This document shows, one piece after another, positions 37,826 through 44,785 of a DNA stretch of 64,000 bases. Position 1 is the stretch's first letter. Each line of letters starts with the position of its first letter. Under the pieces are notes generated by a model. The model saw nothing but the letters and a program-made list of their open reading frames with translations. It was not told where the DNA came from and did no database searches. The translations under genes were made by a program, and so were the position numbers. The DNA comes from Megasphaera elsdenii (GTDB lineage: Bacteria > Bacillota > Negativicutes > Veillonellales > Megasphaeraceae), in the NCBI RefSeq assembly GCF_020539865.1, contig NZ_JAJBQV010000004.1, forward strand, positions 1-64,000. Direction: 5' to 3'.

Positions 37826-38419
37826 TCAAGTCTCTTCAAAACGCATTTCGACGAAAGATTGGATGAACTTTGCCGTCTTTTCCCAGCCCAGGACGCTGCT
37901 GTCGACCAGCAGATGGCGGTTGTGACGGTCACCGCGATACGTCCCGGTAATGTATTTATACCGTCTATGGAGAGCATTGTCATAATCACGGATGACTTCT
38001 GCTGCGTGGCGTTCGGATAAGTTCATCTTTTCCATGATGGTCTTAATACGTACTTCTGTCGGTGCATAAATGAAGATGTTGACGACATTTTCCTGCCCCT
38101 TCAGGATATAGTCGCTGCACCGGCCGATGATGACGCAAGATGTCTTTGCCATCTTGCGGATGACGTCGAACTGCGTGTAAATAACCTTGTTCGACAAGTT
38201 CGCATATCGCGTCCCCAGTGACGTTTCAATGCCATAAGGAACGAAATTCTTATTATCTGCTTCTTCTACGAGATGTTTTTCTACGCCGATTTTTTCCACG
38301 ACTTTATCTACGAGATCCCGGTCGTAGTATTCGATTCCCAGCAACTTGGCCAACATCTTGCCGATTTCCGGGCCGCCGCTGCCGAATTCACATCCCACGG
38401 TAATGACGAAATGTTTCAT
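37826..38419 (-). CDS. Cytidylate kinase-like family protein
   Basis: A 197-residue P-loop protein: FVITVGCEFGSGGPEIGKML (a modified Walker A), YYDRDLVDKVVEKIG, TSCVIIGRCSDYIL, FIYAPTEVRIKTIMEKM. It fits the cytidylate-kinase-2 (PF13189) group, whose substrate is unknown. ATG 38419 has GGGGGGA upstream; the frame opens 24 codons further across a terminator. It sits between the aminotransferase and transporter fusion genes. Confidence 0.88.
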   Translation of the reverse strand: MKHFVITVGCEFGSGGPEIGKMLAKLLGIEYYDRDLVDKVVEKIGVEKHLVEEADNKNFVPYGIETSLGTRYANLSNKVIYTQFDVIRKMAKTSCVIIGRCSDYILKGQENVVNIFIYAPTEVRIKTIMEKMNLSERHAAEVIRDYDNALHRRYKYITGTYRGDRHNRHLLVDSSVLGWEKTAKFIQSFVEMRFEET

Positions 38420-38437
38420 TCCAGGTCCCCCCTTTTT

Positions 38438-38485
38438 TAGAAAAGGTGCCTGCCAACCCCTCAATTCTGGCAGACACCCTCTTAT
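38438..38485 (-). terminator. Hairpin between aminotransferase and kinase-like gene
   Basis: GGTGTCTGCCA pairs with TGGCAGGCACC and is followed by TTTTCT on the minus strand. It may terminate or dampen read-through from the aminotransferase gene. Confidence 0.65.
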
Positions 38486-38504
38486 ACCCATCAGTAATGT
38501 TTAC

Positions 38505-39725
38505 TTATTTTGCCAATTCTTCGACCGCTTCTTTAATGATGGCAATGGCCTTGTCGACGTGTTCCTTCTGGAGGATCAGCGGCGGTACCAGGCGCAGGAC
38601 GTGGTCACCGATGGCCGTCGACAGCATATGTTTATCAAAGCATTTATGCTTCAAGTCTACGCTGTTGATCTTGTCGTCGAATTCAAGCCCTAAGAAGCAG
38701 CCCTGACCGCGGGCTTCCTTCAGATGCGGAAGTTTTTCGCGAGCCTGTTCCAAGAAGTATGCCCCCATCTTCTTGGCGTTACCAGCCAGGTCTTTGTCCA
38801 GGAGTTCATTGACTTCTGCCAAGGCAGCGGCGCAGCAGACCGGATGGCCGCCGAAGGTACTGCCGTGGGAACCCATGGTGAAGGCTTTAGAGACATCTTC
38901 CCGAGCGCAGATAGCTGCAATCGGCATGCCGCCGCCCAAGGCTTTTGCCATAGAAACAATATCCGGTTTAATGCCGTAATTCATGTACGACATGACAGCA
39001 CCCGTACGACACCAGCCGCTCTGTACTTCATCGAGGAGGAGGAGCAGGCCTTTTTCATCGCACAGTTTACGCAGGCCTGTGAGGAATTCTTTCGTTGCCG
39101 GATGGACACCGCCTTCGCCCTGTACCGGTTCGACCATGATACCAATCGTGTTTTCCGTGATGGCATCTTCAAAGGCTTTCAAATTGTTGAATTCAGCATA
39201 TTTGAAGCCCGGCGTCATGGCACCGAAACCGATCTGGCAGGCATTGTCCGGCTGGCCAGTAGCACTCATGGAACCAAAGGTACGGCCGTGGAAGGATTCT
39301 TTTGCCGTGATGATTTCGTATTTGTTGGGACCAAAGTGTTCAACGCCGTATTTACGGGCCATCTTAATCATGGCTTCGTTAGCTTCTGCACCAGAATTCT
39401 GGAAGAAAATCTTGTCCATACCGATAGTCGTGCAGATTTTTTCAGCCAGCAGGGCCTGCGGAACCGTGTACGGATAATTGAAAGTCTGCATGATATCCAT
39501 GCACTGGTCGATGACAGCCAAGACGACTTTGTCGTTACAGCTGCCAGCGCTGTTGACAGCGATACCAGCGTAGAAATCAAGGTACGGTGTCCCATTTTCA
39601 TCGTAGACATACATGCCTTTGCCGCGTTCGGCGATCATATCGAAGCGTTCGTACGTTTCGATCATGTACTTGTCTACTTTGGCTTTGATTTCTTCTTTGG
39701 TCAATCCTACATCACGTAATCTCAT
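38505..39725 (-). CDS. Class III PLP-dependent aminotransferase (acetylornithine/4-aminobutyrate type)
   Basis: A 406-residue aminotransferase. PLP-binding features: NSGAEANEAMIKMAR (phosphate site), FHGRTFGSMSATG, LLLLDEVQSGWCRTG, and the Schiff-base lysine in VSMAKALGGGMPIAA. The family includes ArgD, GabT and putrescine aminotransferases; substrate cannot be assigned without alignment. The downstream amino-acid transporter suggests that it catabolises an imported amino acid or amine. A promoter and a leader terminator lie upstream. Confidence 0.9.
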   Translation of the reverse strand: MRLRDVGLTKEEIKAKVDKYMIETYERFDMIAERGKGMYVYDENGTPYLDFYAGIAVNSAGSCNDKVVLAVIDQCMDIMQTFNYPYTVPQALLAEKICTTIGMDKIFFQNSGAEANEAMIKMARKYGVEHFGPNKYEIITAKESFHGRTFGSMSATGQPDNACQIGFGAMTPGFKYAEFNNLKAFEDAITENTIGIMVEPVQGEGGVHPATKEFLTGLRKLCDEKGLLLLLDEVQSGWCRTGAVMSYMNYGIKPDIVSMAKALGGGMPIAAICAREDVSKAFTMGSHGSTFGGHPVCCAAALAEVNELLDKDLAGNAKKMGAYFLEQAREKLPHLKEARGQGCFLGLEFDDKINSVDLKHKCFDKHMLSTAIGDHVLRLVPPLILQKEHVDKAIAIIKEAVEELAK

Positions 39726-39804
39726 TCGTAACTCCCCCTAAACTGATGAATTTATAAAGAAATGATAACCAAAAGAACGAACAAAGAAATCCCCAAATAA
39801 AAAC

Positions 39805-39847
39805 AGAGGCAAGGAAATCTGATATTTCATCAGGCTTCCTTGCCTCT
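39805..39847 (-). promoter_or_regulatory. Terminator / candidate attenuator in the aminotransferase leader
   Basis: On the minus strand AGAGGCAAGGAA pairs with TTCCTTGCCTCT, then GTTTTTATTT. It lies about 25 bases after the putative start site of the promoter at 39876-39904 and 80 bases before the start codon. It could instead serve as the trpS terminator. Confidence 0.6.
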
Positions 39848-39875
39848 TGTCTCCACTATTTTCTTTGTTGGATAT

Positions 39876-39904
39876 AGTGTAATACTTTATACTTTCTTTG
39901 TCAA
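39876..39904 (-). promoter_or_regulatory. Promoter of the aminotransferase gene
   Basis: TTGACA, 17-bp spacer, TACACT on the minus strand, located after the trpS stop and before the leader terminator. Confidence 0.65.
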
Positions 39905-39972
39905 TATGTTATTTGCTTTTATTTTTATAAATTTAAAATCTCATTGGCTTTTCAAATTTAAGTGGAATCGTT

Positions 39973-40959
39973 TTACTTGCGGAACAAGCCCATGGCCTTG
40001 GCGGCTTTTTCGTAGGTCACGCTGGCCTTGGCATGTGCTTTGGCAGCGCCTTTGTCGAGGATAGCATCCAATTCGGGATCGTCGACGAGCTGGCGGTAGC
40101 GCTGCTGGATCGGTTCCAGCGTCGAAATAACAGCGTCGGCCACATCTTTTTTGAAGGCGCCATAGCCTTTTCCGGCGTAAGCCGCTTCGATCTGTTCGTG
40201 GGTCTGGTCAGTCAGGGCCGAGAAGATTTCGATGAGATTGGAAATGCCCGGTTTGTTTTCCTTATCGTAATGAACGGAGTTTTCGCTGTCCGTCTGGGCC
40301 CGTTTGATTTTCTTTTCGATAGCCTTCGGTTCATCGAGGAGATAAATCGTCGCCGTCGTGTTATCGTCAGATTTACTCATCTTCTTGGTCGGTTCCTGAA
40401 GGCTCATGACACGCGTACCGTCCTGGCCAAGGTAGATGTCCGGAATGGTGAAGACTTCGCCATAGAGGCGGTTGAAGCGCTGAGCCAGGTTGCGGGTAAT
40501 TTCCATGTGCTGCTTCTGATCATCGCCGACGGGGACAAAGTTGGTCTGGTACAAGAGGATGTCCGCAGCCATGAGGGGCGGATAGGTCAACAGGCCGGCC
40601 GGGATGGAGTCGCCCCGTTTGGAAGCCTTATCCTTGTACTGGGTCATGCGTTCCAATTCACCGACATAGGACAAGGTAATCATCATCCAGCCCAGGAGTG
40701 CGTGTTCCGGGACTTCTGACTGGACGAAGAGCGTCGATTTTTCCGGATTCAGGCCGGAAGCCAGATAGATAGCAGCCAGCTGCCGTGTGCGCTGATGCAA
40801 GAGGGCTGGGTCCTGCGGGACCGTGATAGCATGCTGGTTGACGACACAGTAATAACATTCGTTGCCATCCTGGATTTTCGAGAAATTACGAAGGGCGCCT
40901 AAATAGTTCCCTAAGGTCAGATTGCCGCTCGGCTGAATACCAGAAAAAATAACAGACAT
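39973..40959 (-). CDS. trpS: Tryptophan-tRNA ligase
   Basis: Charges tRNA-Trp. The 328-residue class I synthetase has the HIGH-type motif as SGIQPSGNLTLGNYLGAL and the KMSKS loop as KKMSKSDDNT; YPPLMAADILLYQ and VPVGDDQKQHMEITR form the Trp pocket. ATG 40959 with AGGAGG upstream. It has a T-box leader with a Trp specifier. Confidence 0.97.
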   Translation of the reverse strand: MSVIFSGIQPSGNLTLGNYLGALRNFSKIQDGNECYYCVVNQHAITVPQDPALLHQRTRQLAAIYLASGLNPEKSTLFVQSEVPEHALLGWMMITLSYVGELERMTQYKDKASKRGDSIPAGLLTYPPLMAADILLYQTNFVPVGDDQKQHMEITRNLAQRFNRLYGEVFTIPDIYLGQDGTRVMSLQEPTKKMSKSDDNTTATIYLLDEPKAIEKKIKRAQTDSENSVHYDKENKPGISNLIEIFSALTDQTHEQIEAAYAGKGYGAFKKDVADAVISTLEPIQQRYRQLVDDPELDAILDKGAAKAHAKASVTYEKAAKAMGLFRK

Positions 40960-40981
40960 AATGGATTCCTCCCTATTCTAA

Positions 40982-41262
40982 AAAAAATCCTTCCATCCCT
41001 CATATTAGGGACGAAAGGAAAGTCATTTCCGCGGTACCACCCTGGTTGGCAAAACTGCCCGGCTCATATGCACACGTAGATGCATTCTTTCTTGGTAACG
41101 GTGAAAGTTCCGGCAGGACCTACTCAGTTTCAGCCTGCATCTCCCGAGCCCATTCCCATCCACGGCCTCTTCACCGGACTTCCACTGCCACCGGCTCGCT
41201 GTCAAGGGTATCGTGGCGGTACTTACTCCCGTTCATCGACATTCTCTATCACTTTGGATGCA
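40982..41262 (-). promoter_or_regulatory. T-box riboswitch of trpS (Trp specifier)
   Basis: The minus strand carries the T-box sequence GGGTGGTACCGCGG (41029-41045) and a terminator stem with TTTTTTTT (40982-41019). The specifier is read as TGG at 41150-41152, after GAA and before a GCTCGGGAG stretch; this is the same relative place as ATC in the ileS leader. It binds uncharged tRNA-Trp and permits antitermination. Confidence 0.88.
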
Positions 41263-41265
41263 TCT

Positions 41266-41294
41266 ATCTTATATCGAAGAAAGGGCCTTGTCAA
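41266..41294 (-). promoter_or_regulatory. Promoter of the trpS T-box leader
   Basis: TTGACA, 17-bp spacer, TAAGAT on the minus strand, just upstream of the leader. Confidence 0.75.
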
Positions 41295-41308
41295 GTTTTT
41301 CTTTTTGC

Positions 41309-41339
41309 TTGACTTGGAGTTGACTCCATCTATTATAAT
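41309..41339 (+). promoter_or_regulatory. Promoter of the metallophosphoesterase gene
   Basis: TTGACT and TATAAT separated by 19 bp, which is long. TTGACT is repeated at 41320. It diverges from the trpS promoter, with only 14 bases between the -35 boxes. Confidence 0.55.
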
Positions 41340-41382
41340 GACATATATCAAAATATCGCCAAAAGGAAGAAGGAGAAATCTT

Positions 41383-42702
41383 ATGAAAGCAAAATATAAA
41401 AAAATAATCGCCGGCTCCCTGGCTGCCGCTGTCATCGCCGCAGTCAGTGCCTATACCTGGCTGCCGGGTACGAAAACCGTCGCCAAACAAGGCGTCAAAG
41501 CTACCAAGGCTGCCGCCGCCCATTATCTGTCGACAGAGGCCGTCGATGCCTCAAACATCCGCCAGGTCATCACAGCAGACAGCACGACGTCGCGGACCTT
41601 CATGTGGCAGTCGGACTATGAAGAAGATAAGACCGTCATCGAATACCGCAAGGCTGGCGACGACGATACGCTCATGCAACTGCCCGCGTCCAGTGACGCC
41701 TTCAGCGATGACGGCGTGACGACGTATATCCATACGGCCACCGTCACCGACCTGGAACCAGGTACGGCCTATGAATACCGCGTCGGCGCCGGCGACAAGC
41801 GCAGCAGCTGGCAGCCTTTCCATACGGCTCAAGGCAGCGACTTCAAAGCCCTCATCTTCCCAGATTCCCAGTCCAGCGACTACAGTGTCTGGGCGGCTAC
41901 GGCCCAGCCGGCATGGCAGCGCAACCAGGACGCGCAGTTCTTCATCAACATGGGTGACCTCGTCGACAACGGCCAGGACCATTACCAGTGGAATGCCTGG
42001 CTCGACGTCGTCAACGACATGATTGCCCGCATCCCCGTCGTCCCTCTCCTGGGAAACCACGAAACGTATAATAAGGACTGGAAAGTCCGCATGCCCGAAG
42101 CCTATCTGCACCTCTTCGCCCTGCCTCAGATTGATATGGAAAAATACCAGAACCAGTTCTACTCCTTCGATTACGGTGACGTCCACTTCGTCGTCCTCAA
42201 CACGCAGTCCCAGGAACTGGCCGATTTCGAACCCAGCCTCGATGAAGATGAAGTCTCCTGGTTCAAGGACGACATGGCTAAGACGACGAAGAAGTGGAAA
42301 ATTGTCCTCATGCACAAGGATCCCTTGCAATATGGCTTTGCCAACCGCCCCGAACCAAGGGCAGAAGGCTTCTCACCGGAAGGCCGGCTGTGGATGCCCC
42401 TCTTCGACCAGTATGGCGTCGATGCCGTCCTCTCGGCCCACCTCCACACGTACCGCGACCGCGGTCATATCAAGAACTTCCAGCGTGATGAATCGGGTCC
42501 CTTGTACCTCATTACTGGCGTCGCCGGCAACGTCCAGTATCCGGGCCTGTGGAAGCAGCACAGCCTCGATGAATACATTGCTCCCCAGCCAGAAACGGAC
42601 AATTACATGACCTTAGAAGCCAGCGAAGACGACTTGACCTTCCGCAGCTTCCTGCCGGACGGACAACTCTTAGAGGAAAAGCGCATTTCCTCGCACAAAT
42701 GA
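41383..42702 (+). CDS. Exported metallophosphoesterase with purple acid phosphatase-like N-domain
   Basis: A 439-residue protein with an N-terminal membrane/signal segment (IIAGSLAAAVIAAVSAYTWL), a fibronectin-III-like purple acid phosphatase N-domain (residues about 50-145, VTDLEPGTAYEYRVGAG) and a calcineurin-like domain. Metal-ligand motifs: FPDSQ (where D-x-H is normal), NMGDLVDNG, LLGNHETYN, LMHKDPLQYG and SAHLHTYRDRG. The first ligand motif is atypical and merits checking. AGAAGGAG precedes ATG 41383; an upstream open frame lies in the T-box leader and is not coding. Confidence 0.9.
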   Translation: MKAKYKKIIAGSLAAAVIAAVSAYTWLPGTKTVAKQGVKATKAAAAHYLSTEAVDASNIRQVITADSTTSRTFMWQSDYEEDKTVIEYRKAGDDDTLMQLPASSDAFSDDGVTTYIHTATVTDLEPGTAYEYRVGAGDKRSSWQPFHTAQGSDFKALIFPDSQSSDYSVWAATAQPAWQRNQDAQFFINMGDLVDNGQDHYQWNAWLDVVNDMIARIPVVPLLGNHETYNKDWKVRMPEAYLHLFALPQIDMEKYQNQFYSFDYGDVHFVVLNTQSQELADFEPSLDEDEVSWFKDDMAKTTKKWKIVLMHKDPLQYGFANRPEPRAEGFSPEGRLWMPLFDQYGVDAVLSAHLHTYRDRGHIKNFQRDESGPLYLITGVAGNVQYPGLWKQHSLDEYIAPQPETDNYMTLEASEDDLTFRSFLPDGQLLEEKRISSHK

Positions 42703-42784
42703 AAAAAAATATGATATAATAAATGCAATCCGGACGTTCCTTCAAAACAGTACGGATACGATTTGACAAGGAGGAATACAGATA

Positions 42785-42994
42785 ATGGCACAGATTACAA
42801 AAGACACGGGTATCATTGAAGCCGTTCAGAAATATCCGCAGATCATTGAAATCTTCCAGCAGTACGGTCTCGGCTGCATTGGCTGCATGGCTGCTCACTT
42901 TGAAACCATCGGCCAGGGCGCTGGTGCTCACGGCATCGACGTCGACGCTCTCATTGCCGACCTCAATGACTGCATCGCTGATAGCGGAAAATAA
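42785..42994 (+). CDS. DUF1858 domain protein
   Basis: A 69-residue protein of the DUF1858 (ScdA-N-like) family: KYPQIIEIFQQYGLGCIGC with a CxxC that probably forms a redox or metal site, and ADLNDCIADSGK. Often involved in iron-sulphur repair or hydroxylamine-reductase operons; here it stands alone with a terminator close behind. AAGGAGG precedes the ATG. Confidence 0.9.
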   Translation: MAQITKDTGIIEAVQKYPQIIEIFQQYGLGCIGCMAAHFETIGQGAGAHGIDVDALIADLNDCIADSGK

Positions 42995-43000
42995 GGGTGG

Positions 43001-43034
43001 AAAAAAGCGTTGTCCTGACGGACAACGCTTTTTT
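43001..43034 (+). terminator. Terminator after the DUF1858 gene
   Basis: AAAAAAGCGTTGTCC.TGAC.GGACAACGCTTTTTT, a perfect symmetric hairpin. Confidence 0.9.
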
Positions 43035-43051
43035 AGTGGCTCGTGGTTCCC

Positions 43052-43160
43052 CTTATAGGGGAGCTGGCCGCCGAAGGCGGTCTGAGAGGTTGCTTTTGAC
43101 ACAAAAGGGACTACGCATGATGGCAGAAACCTTCGTGCGACAGCCCCCCTTTTGCGAACG
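43052..43160. repeat. Intergenic element related to the MITE-like sequence at 25591
   Basis: Contains TAGGGGAGCTGGCCGCCGAA, GGCGGTCTGAGAGGTT and an outer inverted pair (CAAAAGGG / CCCTTTTG). Resembles the interior of 25591-25736 but without clear terminal repeats. Nothing coding. Confidence 0.5.
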
Positions 43161-43189
43161 GCGAATTGCGTTATTCATTATAATCTATG

Positions 43190-43272
43190 GCGGGCGCCCC
43201 ACGTGGCGCCCCTACATGCGGACGGCGGACGGCGGGACGCCCTCTGGGCGTCCCCTACATGGGCGTTCCTAC
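43190..43272. repeat. GC-rich intergenic palindromes, copy 3 (double)
   Basis: GGGCGCCCCACGTGGCGCCC is followed by a second palindrome, GGGACGCCC.TCTGG.GCGTCCC, each bounded by CCTAC-type ends. Confidence 0.7.
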
Positions 43273-43274
43273 CC

Positions 43275-44513
43275 TTAATGGCTGACTTCGTGGCCGCCCA
43301 GGTGTTCGGGATAGCCGCACCGAGCAAAGTCGGCAGCCGCCGTAAAGAGGATATCGGTCGACGAGTTGAGGGCCGTTTCCGTCGAGTCCTGGAGGACGCC
43401 AATGATGAAGCCGACGCCGACAACCTGCATGGCAATATCATTGGAGATACCGAAGAGGCTGCAAGCCATAGGGATGAGCAGCAAAGACCCGCCGGCAACG
43501 CCGGAAGCCCCGCAGGCACCGATGGCCGAGAGAACGCTGAGCAAGAGGGCTGTCGGGAAGTCGACGGCAATTCCTAAGGTATGGACAGCTGCCAAGGTCA
43601 TAATAGAAATGGTGATAGCTGCGCCGGACATGTTGATGGTTGCACCCAAGGGGATAGTAACGGTATACGTATCAGGATTGACACCGAGTTCTTTCGCCAA
43701 GGACAGGTTGACAGGGATGTTAGCGGCAGAACTGCGCGTAAAGAAGGCCGTGACACCCGATGTCTTAATGCATTTCCAGACCAGCGGATACGGATTACGG
43801 TGGATTTTGGCATAGACGATAATCGGATTGATGACAAAGGCAAAGAGCAGCATCGTCCCTAAAAGGAGACAGAGCAGTTTAGCATAGCCAATGAGGGCGC
43901 CGATACCATTGGACGAAACGGAGTCAGCCACGAGGCCCATGATGCCGAACGGAGCCAGGCGGATGATCCACTGAACGCAAGTCGTAACAGCATTCGCACA
44001 ATCATCGAGGACGGCTTTCGACGCTTCGGAAACGCGGCGGACAGCCACGCCAAACAGGCAGGCCCAGCCGAGGATACCGATGTAGTTCCCCGTCATCAGT
44101 GCATGAACCGGGTTATCGACGATGTTCTTGAGGAGCGTCGTCAAGACTTCGGCAATGCCTTCAGGCGCCTTATTGCTGGCAGCCGATACGTCAAGCTGCA
44201 GCGTCAGCGGGAAGACGAAACTGATTATGACGGCGAAGAAAGCCGCTAAAAAGGTACCGATAAGATACAGGATGATGACATCTTTGATGTTCGATTCGTG
44301 ATCTTCCTGTTTACGGCTCAAGGCAGCAGAGACCAGGACAAAGACCAGGACCGGCGCAATCCCTTTCAAAGCACCGACGAAAATGACGCCGAGCAAAGCC
44401 AATTCCTTTCCAGCTGCAGGGAAAGCCATGGCCACGGCAATACCGATGATCAAGCCGATGATAATCTGCTTAATCAAGCTGATGCGGTTCAATGCATTCC
44501 ATAAACTATGCAT
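43275..44513 (-). CDS. sstT: Serine/threonine:sodium symporter SstT
   Basis: A 412-residue dicarboxylate/amino-acid:cation symporter (DAACS) family member. Family features: [40 protein letters not shown] (the serine-rich substrate loop) and the [14 protein letters not shown] motif. In E. coli SstT takes up serine and threonine with sodium. AGGAGG precedes ATG 44513. Confidence 0.94.
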   Translation of the reverse strand: MHSLWNALNRISLIKQIIIGLIIGIAVAMAFPAAGKELALLGVIFVGALKGIAPVLVFVLVSAALSRKQEDHESNIKDVIILYLIGTFLAAFFAVIISFVFPLTLQLDVSAASNKAPEGIAEVLTTLLKNIVDNPVHALMTGNYIGILGWACLFGVAVRRVSEASKAVLDDCANAVTTCVQWIIRLAPFGIMGLVADSVSSNGIGALIGYAKLLCLLLGTMLLFAFVINPIIVYAKIHRNPYPLVWKCIKTSGVTAFFTRSSAANIPVNLSLAKELGVNPDTYTVTIPLGATINMSGAAITISIMTLAAVHTLGIAVDFPTALLLSVLSAIGACGASGVAGGSLLLIPMACSLFGISNDIAMQVVGVGFIIGVLQDSTETALNSSTDILFTAAADFARCGYPEHLGGHEVSH

Positions 44514-44724
44514 AAAAAAAACCTCCTACCCTAAAATATCAGTGATTCCATGTTATAAATGTATAATACATGAATACACTTGTTTATTATAAAGCAAAAG
44601 CCGTAAATTTTCAATAAAAAAAAGAAAACTCTTGTAAAGTTTTTTGTTATTATACGTGTTTTCTTTGTCTTTGATGTTCAGGGCTTCAGATTTGATGTTT
44701 GACGTTTGACGTTTGACACAAAAA

Positions 44725-44764
44725 GACTGTGCCATGAAGGTTTCAACCATCATGGCACAGTCCT
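44725..44764 (-). terminator. Terminator after ileS
   Basis: GACTGTGCCATGA.TGG...TTCATGGCACAGTC followed by TTTTTG on the minus strand. Just beyond lie three to four tandem GTTTGAC units (44690-44718). Confidence 0.8.
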
Positions 44765-44785
44765 TTGTGTTTTTATATCAAACTT

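Noticed and set aside
41080..41382. Upstream extension of the metallophosphoesterase frame
   Set aside because: This part lies in the trpS T-box leader; the signal peptide and ribosome site mark ATG 41383 as the start.
44690..44718. Tandem GTTTGAC units as a possible CRISPR or iteron array
   Set aside because: Only three to four 7-bp units with no spacers; too short for CRISPR and no replication gene nearby.
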